NCBI GenBank assembly: GCA_000212915.1
Contig: CM001167.1
Span: 2,534,780-2,598,779 of the forward strand
Origin: Bacteroides coprosuis DSM 18011
Lineage (GTDB): Bacteria; Bacteroidota; Bacteroidia; Bacteroidales; Bacteroidaceae
Direction: 5' to 3'
DNA: 64,000 nucleotides
A program made the position numbers and the translations under genes. Below, in pieces: positions 25,365 to 35,223 of this stretch (positions are counted from its first letter, which is position 1; each line of letters starts with the position of its first letter). The notes below the pieces were generated by a model. The model had not been told where the DNA came from, did not search any database, and was given only the letters and a program-made list of their open reading frames with translations.

Positions 25365-27251
25365 ATGAAAGATCTGACACCATTAAATAAAGACCTTGTA
25401 AAACTATTTGACTTCTTATTCAAGAATAATGTTCGATACTTTAATAAATCAGAATTTAAAAATCTTGATGAGTTGTTTTTGGATGAAGTAATTAGAGAAA
25501 ATAAAGATAACTCTGAATTATTAGATATAAATACTAATCCTCTCTTTTTTGATTCCTTATTGATGTATATAGAATTAGAGATGAAAAAAGGAATTCCAAA
25601 AAACATATCTGATTCCTTTAGGTTTATTGATGATTTTGATGAAAGAAAAAGAGAAAATAATGAGGCAAATGTAATAAACGCTTTTGACGATATCTTAAAT
25701 ACTCTAAAAGTACATCTATTGCAGCAATTTGAAAAAAGTGTAGATGAAAATCCAAAAGAGTTTTTACTCTCATTAGACAATAGGGAGTTAAGACAGAAAC
25801 ATCTATATAAATTTGAAAGAATTTTTTTCGAGTTTTTACCTTATTCAAATTATTCTATAGAGGAAATAGTTGATATTTGCATTGAGGTTTGGAATAAAGA
25901 AGAAGCAAGAACTTCTTTAATTGGATTTTTGAGGGATCTTGGGACTATAAACATTGAAAAAGCCAAAGAGTTATATACGATTCTTAATAAAGGAGATAGC
26001 CCTTTAAGGATCATTTCATACCTGTTAATTGGAAATTATAATGCTGGAGATTTTCAGGCTTTAGATTTTGCCTTAAATTTAAGGAGTATAGACTTAACTG
26101 AGTCTCTATTTGTTTTAGCTAGGATTAACTATATGAGTGAGGATGATATCAGTGAAGTTTTTAATGTTATTGAACCACTAAATTTTACTTGTAAAGATAT
26201 TGCTGATGAACAAGCATACTTATTACTGCATTTGATAAAAAACACCAAAACGCCTAATGAAATATTACAGAAATGCTATACATTGTTAGCGAATTTTATT
26301 ACAAATGGAACGCTTGAAATTGTTGATTCTATATTTCATACTATTACATATCAATTAGATAATTATGAATCAGAAAAATATAATTTACTGCATAAGTATC
26401 TTTCTAAAACACAAAATTTTAATATAATCAAAACCTTCTTTTTTAATTTCAAAGACCCACAATATCTATTTGATTTAATAAAATATTCTTTCTCGGCAAT
26501 TCCTACTTTTCGTTTCCCAGTAGAAATATTTAGAGATGGAATAAGTCATGCTTGGCGTGAAAGTAAAGAAAAGACTGAAAGTTTAATTCTTGATTTATTC
26601 AATCAACATCCTGCATTTAGTATCTTAGCAGTTAAAATTATTTTATCAGCTTCCTATGGTAGTTACGAAATTGACTTATTAAAGCTTGATAAAAAAGAAT
26701 CTCAAATAAATGCAATAAGAAGCTTCTGTAGATCCCCTATTAACTTTGATAAGCTTGTGTTACTTTTATTGCCTTTACGAAACTCTAGATTCAAAGACGT
26801 TGTACTATTTTTGCAAGAAAGTTTGTCATCACTAGTATTTCATAGTTATCATGAAACTATTTATGAGTCAATTTTGAATGTAATGAGTGAATCTATAACT
26901 GACAAAGAGTTTATTAAGCCAATAAAAGAGGCACTTGATAATTATAATAAGTTAAGACAATTAAAAGAATCAATAAAAGACATTGACCCAATCGAAAATG
27001 AAAGCGATTTAATGCAGTTGTATTATCGACTTGAAAGAGAAGAGCAAGCAAAAATGATGAGTAAAATAAATAAAGGAGGAGAAGGTTCACTCATGCATTT
27101 ATTTAAGAACACTATAATAGTAAGAGGAAATTCCTGGAAGATTGGAGATAGAGAAGTCTCACCATTGGGTAAAATAGAATCAAAAATGTTAGTTGATGGT
27201 AGTAGTTATCTTAATCCAGACTTATATGAATCAAACTTAGAGTATATATAG
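25365..27251 (+). CDS. Large helical protein of unknown function beside the HerA locus
   Basis: 628 aa, rich in Leu/Ile/Asn/Lys, predicted to be mostly helical, possibly HEAT/TPR-like repeats between residues 130 and 560 (EEARTSLIGFLRDLG, EILQKCYTLLANFI and similar). A small C-terminal basic/beta tail follows (TIIVRGNSWKIGDREVS). No catalytic motif is visible. It starts 109 bp after herA and overlaps nothing, but the next gene starts 1 bp after its stop, so those two are a unit. A scaffold or sensor partner of the following nuclease-like protein is inferred only from pairing. Confidence 0.65.
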   Translation: MKDLTPLNKDLVKLFDFLFKNNVRYFNKSEFKNLDELFLDEVIRENKDNSELLDINTNPLFFDSLLMYIELEMKKGIPKNISDSFRFIDDFDERKRENNEANVINAFDDILNTLKVHLLQQFEKSVDENPKEFLLSLDNRELRQKHLYKFERIFFEFLPYSNYSIEEIVDICIEVWNKEEARTSLIGFLRDLGTINIEKAKELYTILNKGDSPLRIISYLLIGNYNAGDFQALDFALNLRSIDLTESLFVLARINYMSEDDISEVFNVIEPLNFTCKDIADEQAYLLLHLIKNTKTPNEILQKCYTLLANFITNGTLEIVDSIFHTITYQLDNYESEKYNLLHKYLSKTQNFNIIKTFFFNFKDPQYLFDLIKYSFSAIPTFRFPVEIFRDGISHAWRESKEKTESLILDLFNQHPAFSILAVKIILSASYGSYEIDLLKLDKKESQINAIRSFCRSPINFDKLVLLLLPLRNSRFKDVVLFLQESLSSLVFHSYHETIYESILNVMSESITDKEFIKPIKEALDNYNKLRQLKESIKDIDPIENESDLMQLYYRLEREEQAKMMSKINKGGEGSLMHLFKNTIIVRGNSWKIGDREVSPLGKIESKMLVDGSSYLNPDLYESNLEYI

Positions 27252-27252
27252 C

Positions 27253-29004
27253 ATGAATATCAAACCATTAATAGTAAAAACATATTTAGAATCACTGACA
27301 GAAGAACGTGAGTTAAATAGAATTTTTCCGTTGTTATTAACCTCATTAAACATGGAGGTTCTTTCTAAACCTACAGAAAATAAAGGATTCCAAGAATTCG
27401 GAAAAGATATAGTTGCCGTAGGAAAAGATATCTTTGTTGATAAAGAAGATCCTAGCTATGGTAAAAAGAAACGCTTTTATTTTGAGCTTAAGGGGGGTGG
27501 CGATAGAGACGTATCAAAAAACTCCTTTTATAAAGATTATGGGATTCAACAATCACTTACAGAGGCCAAACTTGTTCCATTTAAAACTGATTACCCCAAT
27601 TTTGATTCTTTGCCAAAAAAGATAGTTTTAGTTCATAATGGAGTTTTAAAAGGAAATATTCGAGATGTTTATAATGGCTTTATATTAAATAAATTTCCAA
27701 AATCTGGTGAGTTTGAATATGATAGATGGGATATAGAAAAACTTACTGATCTTTTTTCAGACAATTTGTTTGGAGCATATATCTTGACTGACGAGAATAC
27801 AACAAAGTTATTCAATAAAGTTTTAATAAACCTAAACACTTCAAATAACATACTCATAGAGTTTGTTGAATTACTTAATCTCTTGTTTGAAAAAGAAAAA
27901 TGGGAAGGTTATAAATCAAAACTATATAGAAAATGGGTTTTGCTATTTGAAACATTAAAGCTTATTTCATTCATTATATATACTGAGGCTAAAGGGTATA
28001 ATAATTTTGATATTGCTAAAAAATACTTAACTCATCTTATTATTAGATATTGGTACTGGATCTTGAAAAATAAACTAGAAACTGACACTAAAGTCATGGA
28101 GTATTTCACTCAAACTCTAAAGTTTTATTTTTCAGTTTTGGCAGAATACTTCATAAGAACATTGCCTATTGCATCTATTCCTAATGGTCTTTCATCAGAA
28201 CATTCAGGAAGGTATGAACAGGTTGGTTATACTAAAAGAACATTCGAGTACTTACAATATTTGTGTTTCTTTCTTAATCATATACGTTATTATGATACTA
28301 GATTTACAAAAGAATCAACTAAGCCTTTAATTAATGTTATCAGTGCAAACACTGTTTCAATGCGTCCTCTTGTAGATATTAATTCAGTTCCGATAATTGA
28401 TATATTGAAATTGTATATAAGTGTGGGAGATAATACTAATGCTGTAAGCTATTTGAAAGGGGTAATAGCTTATTTGAAATACGGGAAAGAGAAGTTGAAC
28501 AGATTACCTGATGCTCAAAATAACTATGAAAGTATAATTAGATATACTGTAACCGGAGAAAAGCCTATTTACTATTCAGATTCAACAAGCCCATTGTTAG
28601 CTGTTATTATGGAATATGTAGCAATACTAAATTTGGAAGAAGAATATTATGACCTTCGGGATTTTATAGTAGAAAACAAAATTGATATAGGAGTATTTAC
28701 ACCACATCATGGCGTTAATTCAAGATCTAAAAAATATATTGAGAATGTTGATGATGATTTAGAAGAGCAGCTATTTTCAAATGATCGATTTAATGATGGA
28801 TATCAGCATGATATTTCTTTAACTAAAGATTTTAAGGATAAATTGAGTTTTGAGGACTTTAAAAAAGATTTGGAAAAACGAAAGGATGAATTCCAATATG
28901 AGTATAGAACTGATGAAGCTGGATTTCCATTTCTCAAAGACCTTGCTCACATATATTTTCAGACACCTTACTTCCCTGACAAGTGGAGGAGTGATATCAA
29001 ATAA
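27253..29004 (+). CDS. PD-(D/E)XK nuclease-like protein, candidate defence effector
   Basis: 583 aa. The N-terminal domain has GKDIVAVGKD (Asp52) and, after a lysine-rich loop, FYFELKGGGD (Glu78, Lys80). This D...ExK spacing suits an Mrr-like or Cap-type PD-(D/E)XK fold. Residues ~200-583 are helical with no recognised domain. It begins 1 bp after the helical gene. The pair follows the HSP90-nuclease-HerA trio on the same strand and may be part of it or an independent two-gene system. The nuclease call is from motif spacing only. Confidence 0.6.
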   Translation: MNIKPLIVKTYLESLTEERELNRIFPLLLTSLNMEVLSKPTENKGFQEFGKDIVAVGKDIFVDKEDPSYGKKKRFYFELKGGGDRDVSKNSFYKDYGIQQSLTEAKLVPFKTDYPNFDSLPKKIVLVHNGVLKGNIRDVYNGFILNKFPKSGEFEYDRWDIEKLTDLFSDNLFGAYILTDENTTKLFNKVLINLNTSNNILIEFVELLNLLFEKEKWEGYKSKLYRKWVLLFETLKLISFIIYTEAKGYNNFDIAKKYLTHLIIRYWYWILKNKLETDTKVMEYFTQTLKFYFSVLAEYFIRTLPIASIPNGLSSEHSGRYEQVGYTKRTFEYLQYLCFFLNHIRYYDTRFTKESTKPLINVISANTVSMRPLVDINSVPIIDILKLYISVGDNTNAVSYLKGVIAYLKYGKEKLNRLPDAQNNYESIIRYTVTGEKPIYYSDSTSPLLAVIMEYVAILNLEEEYYDLRDFIVENKIDIGVFTPHHGVNSRSKKYIENVDDDLEEQLFSNDRFNDGYQHDISLTKDFKDKLSFEDFKKDLEKRKDEFQYEYRTDEAGFPFLKDLAHIYFQTPYFPDKWRSDIK

Positions 29005-29049
29005 AACATGATATATTTTTTGTTCAAATCCTTCATAAAAGTTATAAGT

Positions 29050-29355
29050 TTCGGCTCCTACAAACTTATCTTGCGATAGATTGGGAATCTTATTTTCAAG
29101 GATCAATCTGTCCAGCTTAGTGCCTCTAGATGTTGAATTGTCATTCTGATTAATTGTTAATGATTAACGCTTCTGCAATATCTTTGCAAAACGTTCAAAA
29201 AGTGTCTTTGCTGTTTCACCAACTAACCTGATTCAAGAAAATATTACCAACAGTATTTTGAATAACCTTACTCTTATTATTATCACGATAATCACAACTC
29301 AATTGAGGATAATTCTGAAAATCCAAAAAAAACTACTACCGCTGTTGCAATAAGA
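29050..29355 (-). pseudogene. Decayed fragment of a mobC/VirD4-type coupling-protein gene
   Basis: Clearly similar at DNA level to 61370-61665 inside the intact mobC, covering roughly its residues 478-576 (ANLSQ... back to the AVCLGF region), but with indels and stops. Shared runs include ATTTTGAATAACCTTACTC. Orientation relative to tra (leftward, just before traE) is the canonical one, so this is the relic of the element's own coupling protein, with the defence block replacing its 3' end. Confidence 0.8.
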
Positions 29356-29454
29356 AAAAGCTATATCCAGTTTCATCTTACCCCCTCATTTGCGCCAACA
29401 AAAGCCACTCTCAGCCATGAAAAGCCACTTTTAAAAACCTATTCATAATCTATT

Positions 29455-29462
29455 TACATTTG
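29455..29462 (+). promoter_or_regulatory. Candidate -7 element of the tra operon
   Basis: TACATTTG fits TAnnTTTG and lies 28 bp before traE. The -33 region is weak. Just upstream is a 10-bp direct repeat AAAAGCCACT at 29400-29409 and 29420-29429 (20-bp period, two helical turns), a plausible activator site for an operon that needs one, as tra of CTnDOT does. Confidence 0.5.
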
Positions 29463-29489
29463 CCGAAACAAATATAAATCAGATAAATT

Positions 29490-29786
29490 ATGAAAAGGAA
29501 AATTCATCTATTAGCAGCTGTTTTCTTTACAGCACTCTCCACATTTGCTCAAGGAAATGGTATTGGTGGCATCACTGATGCTACCAATATGGTAACTTCT
29601 TATTTTGACCCTGGCACCCAATTAATTTATGCTATTGGAGCAGTAGTCGGGCTGATTGGAGGTATCAAAGTTTATAACAAATTCAGTTCAGGCGATCCCG
29701 ATACTGGTAAAACAGCTGCAAGTTGGTTTGGAGCTTGTATCTTTTTGATTGTTGCTGCCACTATTTTACGCTCATTCTTCCTGTAA
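29490..29786 (+). CDS. traE: Conjugative transfer protein TraE (DUF4134)
   Basis: 98 aa with a signal-like N-terminal helix (TFAQ end at ~22) and two transmembrane segments (QLIYAIGAVVGLIGGIKVYN; SWFGACIFLIVAATILRSF). This is the DUF4134 pattern, a VirB2-pilin-like small subunit of the Bacteroidales type IV secretion system. First gene of the operon here; traA-D, normally upstream, are absent and a mobC relic lies there instead. Confidence 0.9.
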   Translation: MKRKIHLLAAVFFTALSTFAQGNGIGGITDATNMVTSYFDPGTQLIYAIGAVVGLIGGIKVYNKFSSGDPDTGKTAASWFGACIFLIVAATILRSFFL

Positions 29787-29822
29787 GAGTATCTCTTATT
29801 AATCGGTTAAAGAGAAAATAGA

Positions 29823-30161
29823 ATGGCAGAATATTCAATCAACAAAGGCATAAATCACCCAGTAGAATTTAAGGGTCTCAAAAGTCAGTACCTCTATATT
29901 TTTGCAGGTGGACTATTAGCCATCTTTGTAGTTTTTGCAATCATGTACATAATGGGAATAGACCAATGGATATGTATTGGATTTGCTATAATAACTGCCT
30001 CTTTGCTTATCTACATTACATTCAGGATGAATGAAAAATATGGCACACATGGATTAATGAAGCTATTTGCTCGCCTGAATCATCCCAAGTATATCATCAA
30101 CCGAAAAGCAGTAACCCACTTATTCACTGATAAGAGAGAAAGGATCAATTATGAGAAATAA
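29823..30161 (+). CDS. traF: Conjugative transfer protein TraF (DUF4133)
   Basis: 112 aa with two adjacent membrane helices (YLYIFAGGLLAIFVVFAIMY and CIGFAIITASLLIYITF). It opens with INKGINHPVEFKGLKSQYL, characteristic of DUF4133, and is VirB3-like in size and position. Its 3' end overlaps the traG start by 11 bp, so it is translationally coupled to the VirB4-like ATPase with which VirB3 proteins act. Confidence 0.9.
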   Translation: MAEYSINKGINHPVEFKGLKSQYLYIFAGGLLAIFVVFAIMYIMGIDQWICIGFAIITASLLIYITFRMNEKYGTHGLMKLFARLNHPKYIINRKAVTHLFTDKRERINYEK

Positions 30162-32646
30162 AATGAAAGCAGCTACACTGGAAAGCAAGTTCCCACTGCT
30201 TGCGGTGGAACATGACTGCATTATTAGCAAGGATGCAGACATTACGGTAGCTTATAAAGTAGAACTCCCTGAAATATTCACCATCTCTTCAGATGAATAT
30301 GAAGCTATACATTCAGCATGGCATAAAGCAGTAAAGGTGCTTCCCAACTATTCTATTGTTCACAAGCAAGATTGGTTTATCAAAGAAAACTATCAACCCG
30401 ACCTACAAAAAGAAGATGTAAGCTTTCTAAGTAGGAGTTTTGAACAACATTTTAATGAACGACCCTTTCTTAATCATACCTGCTATCTTTTTTTAACCAA
30501 AACATCTAAAGAAAAGAGCCGTATGCAAAGCAATTTCTCTACTCTTTGCAGGGGTAATATAATTCCCAAAGATATTCAGGACAAAGAGAATATCACCGGG
30601 TTTATGGAATCGGTAGAACAATTTGAGCGAATCATAAACGATTCCGGATTTATTACTATGACACGGTTAGTCGAAGACGATATTACTGGAACAAAAGAAA
30701 AAGCGGGTATTGTAGAAAAATACTTCTCATTATCACAAACCAATACAACTACTCTTGAAGATATTCATCTGAAATCGGATGAAATGAAAATAGGTGATCA
30801 GATAATGTGTCTGCACACTTTGTCAGATGTAGAAGATCTACCTGGAATGGTAGCCACCGATTCACGTTACGAAAGACTCTCCACCGATAGAAGCGACAGC
30901 TGCTTATCATTTGCTGCACCAGTGGGTGTATTGCTCTCCTGCAACCATATCTACAATCAATATCTCTTTATAGACAACCACACCGAAAACCTGAAACAGT
31001 TTGAAAAGCAAGCTCGGAACATGCATTCCTTATCAAGGTACAGCCGTGCCAATCAGCTAAACAAAAAGTGGATAGAAGAGTATTTAAATGAAGCTCACAG
31101 TCAAGGGCTCACTTCAATCCGATGCCATTGCAATGTGATGGCATGGTCGGATAACAGAGCAGAACTCAAGCACATTAAAAATGATGTAGGTAGTCAATTG
31201 GCATTAATGGAGTGCAAGCCACGCCACAATACAGTAGATACCCCTACCCTATTTTGGGCAGGAATACCTGGTAATGCAGCAGACTTTCCATCGGAAGAGT
31301 CTTTTTATACATTTATTGAACAAGCATTGTGTCTCTTCATTCAGGAAACTAATTATAAATCCTCGCTTTCACCATTTGGTATTAAGATGGTTGATAGACT
31401 AACTGGAAAACCACTTCACTTAGATATTTCAGATATACCGATGGAAAAAGGAATAATTGTCAATCGCAATAAATTTATATTGGGACCATCAGGTTCAGGC
31501 AAATCCTTTTTTACCAACCATATGGTAAGACAATATTATGAACAGGGAAGTCATATACTGTTAGTGGATACAGGAAACAGTTATTATGGATTATGCAAAA
31601 TGATTAATCGCAAAACAAAAGGAGAAGATGGGGTATATTTTACCTATACAGAAGAAAATCCAATAGCATTTAATCCATTCTATACAGATGACAATCTATT
31701 CGACATTGAAAAAAGAGAGTCAATCAAAACACTCATTACCACACTCTGGAAAAGAGATAATGAGCCTCCATCACGATCAGAAGAAGTGGCACTCTCCAAT
31801 GCTGTAAATCTTTACACCAAGAAACTTAAAGAAGGAATAGAACCATCATTCAATACATTTTATGAGTTTGTTGGAGGTGAGTACAAAGGGATACTGGAAG
31901 AAAAGCAGGTAAGAGAAAAAGATTTTGACTTGGCAAACTTCCTGAACGTCTTAGAGCCATACTACAAAGGGGGTGAATATGACTATCTTTTAAACTCCAA
32001 AAAGCAGATAGACCTATTATCAAAAAGATTTATCGTTTTTGAATTGGACAATATCAAAGATCATAAAATACTTTTCCCGATTGTAACCATCATTATTATG
32101 GAAGTCTTCATCAACAAAATGCGCAGACTACCCGGTATAAGAAAATTGATTTTGATTGAAGAAGCTTGGAAAGCCATTGCAAAAGAGGGAATGGCAGAGT
32201 ATATCAAATATTTATTCAAAACGGTTCGTAAATACTTTGGTGAAGCAATTGTGGTAACGCAAGAAGTAGATGATATTATCTCATCTGACATTGTCAAGGA
32301 ATCCATCATCAATAACAGTGATTGCAAAATCCTTTTAGATCAAAGAAAGTACATGAACAAGTTTGACAGTATCCAAAAATTATTGGGACTATCAGAAAAA
32401 GAAAAATCACAAATACTTTCTATCAATCTTTCCAATCATCCCAAACGTAAATACAAAGAGGTATGGATTGGCCTTGGAGGTTCACATTCGGCTGTATATG
32501 CAACAGAAGTAAGCTTAGAAGAGTATTACACCTATACCACTGAAGAGAGTGAAAAGCATGAACTACTTCAGCTTACTGAAAAATTAGATGGGAACATAGA
32601 ATTAGCTATAAAACAATTAGCTGCTGAAAAAAGAAACGCAAAATAA
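30151..32646 (+). CDS. traG: TraG, VirB4-like conjugation ATPase
   Basis: 831 aa. The N-terminal region and a P-loop ATPase with Walker A GPSGSGKSFF (~448) and Walker B KLILIEEAWK are the hallmarks of TraG of Bacteroides conjugative transposons, which powers pilus assembly and substrate transfer at the inner membrane. TQEVDDI and NNSDCKILLDQRKYM follow Walker B as usual. The start at 30151 overlaps traF; the ATG at 30163 is an alternative. Confidence 0.95.
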   Translation: MRNKMKAATLESKFPLLAVEHDCIISKDADITVAYKVELPEIFTISSDEYEAIHSAWHKAVKVLPNYSIVHKQDWFIKENYQPDLQKEDVSFLSRSFEQHFNERPFLNHTCYLFLTKTSKEKSRMQSNFSTLCRGNIIPKDIQDKENITGFMESVEQFERIINDSGFITMTRLVEDDITGTKEKAGIVEKYFSLSQTNTTTLEDIHLKSDEMKIGDQIMCLHTLSDVEDLPGMVATDSRYERLSTDRSDSCLSFAAPVGVLLSCNHIYNQYLFIDNHTENLKQFEKQARNMHSLSRYSRANQLNKKWIEEYLNEAHSQGLTSIRCHCNVMAWSDNRAELKHIKNDVGSQLALMECKPRHNTVDTPTLFWAGIPGNAADFPSEESFYTFIEQALCLFIQETNYKSSLSPFGIKMVDRLTGKPLHLDISDIPMEKGIIVNRNKFILGPSGSGKSFFTNHMVRQYYEQGSHILLVDTGNSYYGLCKMINRKTKGEDGVYFTYTEENPIAFNPFYTDDNLFDIEKRESIKTLITTLWKRDNEPPSRSEEVALSNAVNLYTKKLKEGIEPSFNTFYEFVGGEYKGILEEKQVREKDFDLANFLNVLEPYYKGGEYDYLLNSKKQIDLLSKRFIVFELDNIKDHKILFPIVTIIIMEVFINKMRRLPGIRKLILIEEAWKAIAKEGMAEYIKYLFKTVRKYFGEAIVVTQEVDDIISSDIVKESIINNSDCKILLDQRKYMNKFDSIQKLLGLSEKEKSQILSINLSNHPKRKYKEVWIGLGGSHSAVYATEVSLEEYYTYTTEESEKHELLQLTEKLDGNIELAIKQLAAEKRNAK

Positions 32647-32659
32647 AATAGTTTAAACG

Positions 32660-33298
32660 ATGAAAAAAATAAGAATTAAAACAATCCTGCTATTCATTGT
32701 CATTGCTTTTTTCACAAAAAATGCACAAGCACAATTTGCAGTAATAGACCCCAGTAATATTGCCCAAAGCATTTTAAATACAACCAAAGAGTTAGCTCAA
32801 ACCTCAAGAACTGTGAGCAATACATTAGACACCTTTAAAGAAACAAAAAAGGTGTATGAACAAGGCAAACAATATTATGATGCTTTAAAGTCAGTCAATC
32901 ACCTGGTTAAAGATGCAAGAAAAGTACAAAAGACTTTATTGCTCTTAGGTGAGATTACAGATATCTATGTCAACAATTTTCAGCTGATGCTATCAGACAA
33001 AAACTTTAGAGCAGACGAGCTAACGGCAATTGCTCATGGTTATGCCATGCTATTGGATGAAAGTGCAGATATACTGGCCGAGCTAAAAAACATCGTCAAC
33101 ATCAATGGACTCTCCATGAGTGATGCAGAAAGAATGGATCGGATAGACAAAGCCTATGATTCCATAAGCAATTATAGAAATCTGGTATCTTATTATACAC
33201 GTAAGAATATTTCAGTTTCCTACTTGCGTTCAAAGAAAATTAATGACACAGAGCGTGTCGTAGCACTTTACGGGAGTGCAAATGATAAATACTGGTAA
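32660..33298 (+). CDS. traI: TraI (DUF4141) conjugation protein
   Basis: 212 aa with a cleavable signal peptide ending KNAQAQF. The mature part is helical, with the typical DUF4141 start AVIDPSNIAQSILNTTKELAQ and a tyrosine/lysine-rich coiled region, like a VirB5-type periplasmic component. It lies directly between traG and traJ in the canonical order. No enzymatic motif; not related to the F-plasmid TraI relaxase despite the name. Confidence 0.85.
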   Translation: MKKIRIKTILLFIVIAFFTKNAQAQFAVIDPSNIAQSILNTTKELAQTSRTVSNTLDTFKETKKVYEQGKQYYDALKSVNHLVKDARKVQKTLLLLGEITDIYVNNFQLMLSDKNFRADELTAIAHGYAMLLDESADILAELKNIVNINGLSMSDAERMDRIDKAYDSISNYRNLVSYYTRKNISVSYLRSKKINDTERVVALYGSANDKYW

Positions 33299-33300
33299 TT

Positions 33301-34311
33301 ATGATACTGCTTGCTGTCGACTTTGGAAACTTACACGAGGTTTTAAGAAACCTCTATTTGGAAATGATCCCCCTGTATAGCGACATGACAGGTGTTGCCA
33401 AAGGATTAGCTGGATTCGGAGCATTGTTTTACATAGCTTCCAGGGTTTGGCAAGCTCTTTCCAGAGCTGAGCCTATTGATGTTTATCCACTTTTGCGCCC
33501 CTTTGTAATTGGTCTATGCATCATGTTTTTCCCAACATTTGTTTTAGGAACAATAAACAATGTTTTATCACCCATTGTAAAAGGAACGCATCAGATAATG
33601 GAAGGACAGACTTTTGATATGAATGAATATCAGAAACAAAAAGACAGATTAGAGTATGAGGCCATGCTGCGTAATCCCGAAACAGCCTATCTCGTTTCCA
33701 ACGAAGAGTTCGACAAACAGCTGGATGATTTAGGCTGGTCACCTACAGACTTGGTTACTATGATGGGAATGTATGTCGAGAGAGGTATGCACAATGTAAA
33801 AAAGTCTGTAAAAGATGCTTTACGTGAACTGTTAGAGATACTCTTTAATGCCGCCGCATTGGTGATTGATACATTGCGAACATTCAATTTAATTGTGCTC
33901 TCCATACTTGGACCTATCTCTTTTGCATTGTCAGTGTATGATGGTTTTCAAGCAACCCTCACACAATGGCTTACCAAGTATATCAGCATCTATTTATGGT
34001 TGCCAGTATCTGATCTGTTCAGTTCTATTTTAGCTCGCATTCAGGTATTAATGCTCACGAAAGATATTGAAGCATTATCCGACCCAAACTTTATTCCAGA
34101 CAGCTCAAACACCATCTACATTATATTCATGATTATCGGCATTGTGGGATATTTCACAGTACCTACGGTAGCCAACTGGATTATTCAGGCAGGAGGGGTA
34201 ACCGGAATGAATAGAAACATAAGTAGAGCAGCAAGTGTAGGTGGAAGTATTGCAGGTGGAGTAGCAGGAGCTACAGTAGGAAACATCTCTGGAAATCTCA
34301 TTAAAAAATAA
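33301..34311 (+). CDS. traJ: TraJ, VirB6-like membrane protein
   Basis: 336 aa, polytopic: hydrophobic segments near residues 30-50, 65-90, 180-210, 220-250 and 270-300, and a Gly/Ala-rich C-terminus (GGSIAGGVAGATVGNISGN). DUF and order match TraJ of CTnDOT. It probably forms the inner-membrane part of the transfer channel. It begins 2 bp after the traI stop. Confidence 0.9.
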   Translation: MILLAVDFGNLHEVLRNLYLEMIPLYSDMTGVAKGLAGFGALFYIASRVWQALSRAEPIDVYPLLRPFVIGLCIMFFPTFVLGTINNVLSPIVKGTHQIMEGQTFDMNEYQKQKDRLEYEAMLRNPETAYLVSNEEFDKQLDDLGWSPTDLVTMMGMYVERGMHNVKKSVKDALRELLEILFNAAALVIDTLRTFNLIVLSILGPISFALSVYDGFQATLTQWLTKYISIYLWLPVSDLFSSILARIQVLMLTKDIEALSDPNFIPDSSNTIYIIFMIIGIVGYFTVPTVANWIIQAGGVTGMNRNISRAASVGGSIAGGVAGATVGNISGNLIKK

Positions 34312-34319
34312 ATCATCGT

Positions 34320-34943
34320 ATGGAATTTAAGTCATTAAAAAATATAGAAACCAGTTTTAAGAAGATACGCCTTTTTGGAATAATCTTTCTGTTAATGTGT
34401 ACCATTATAGTGAGCTACTCTTTGTGGAAATCCTATCAATTTGCAGAAAAACAGCGCGAGAAAATTTATGTGCTTGATGATGGCAAATCATTAATGTTAG
34501 CATTATCACAAGAGCTCTCGCAAAACAGACCTGTAGAAGCAAAAGAGCATGTCAAAAGATTTCATGAGCTTTTCTACACCCTATCACCCGATAAAAATGC
34601 AATAGAATCCAATATACAACGCTCCCTGTTTCTTGCAGATAAAAGTGCTTTTATTCATTACAAGAACCTTTCAGAGAATGGTTACTATAATAGAATCATA
34701 TCTGGGAACGTCAATCAAACTTTACATGTAGATAGTATAGTCTGCGACTTTGATACCTATCCCTACAGTGTATCAACCTATGCAAGACAAACGATTATTC
34801 GTGAAAGCAATATAACAGAGCGAAGCCTTATCACCCAATGTCGGTTATTAAATTCTGTCAGAAGTGATAACAACCCACACGGTTTCACCATAGAAGCATT
34901 CGAGATTAAAGAAAACAAAGATTTACAAGTATTAAAACGATAA
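34320..34943 (+). CDS. traK: TraK conjugation protein (VirB8-like)
   Basis: 207 aa with one N-terminal transmembrane helix (GIIFLLMCTIIVSYSLWKSY, ~20-39) and a soluble periplasmic alpha/beta domain, the topology of VirB8-like scaffold proteins. The start MEFKSLKNIETSFKKIRLFG and ISGNVNQTLHVDSIVCD are typical for TraK of Bacteroidales conjugative transposons. It is 8 bp after traJ. Confidence 0.9.
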   Translation: MEFKSLKNIETSFKKIRLFGIIFLLMCTIIVSYSLWKSYQFAEKQREKIYVLDDGKSLMLALSQELSQNRPVEAKEHVKRFHELFYTLSPDKNAIESNIQRSLFLADKSAFIHYKNLSENGYYNRIISGNVNQTLHVDSIVCDFDTYPYSVSTYARQTIIRESNITERSLITQCRLLNSVRSDNNPHGFTIEAFEIKENKDLQVLKR

Positions 34944-34947
34944 AGCT

Positions 34948-35223
34948 ATGTCAGACAAATCATTTAAAAAAGCCATTCAGCGTGCGGATCAAAGACTTAA
35001 AGAAGGTTGCCAAAGGATACCCAAAAAGACACGCATCATTTTGGTAATCCTCCTTTTGATAAGTTGCGGACTATTTTCATTGTATCAAACCATTTCATCA
35101 TTGTCTCAGATGAAAAGTAGTGACAAAGCCAGCATTCAAACAAAAGAGCTGCCTGTCCAATTAGAACAAACTGAACAAGAATCAATGTATGAGCAAAACA
35201 GTTACAACTATGGAACAAAATGA
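34948..35223 (+). CDS. traL: TraL (DUF3989) small membrane protein
   Basis: 91 aa, basic N-terminus, one membrane helix (IILVILLLISCGLFSLYQ, ~30-48) and a short polar tail. Size, position and topology match TraL/DUF3989. Its end overlaps the traM start by 14 bp. Confidence 0.8.
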   Translation: MSDKSFKKAIQRADQRLKEGCQRIPKKTRIILVILLLISCGLFSLYQTISSLSQMKSSDKASIQTKELPVQLEQTEQESMYEQNSYNYGTK

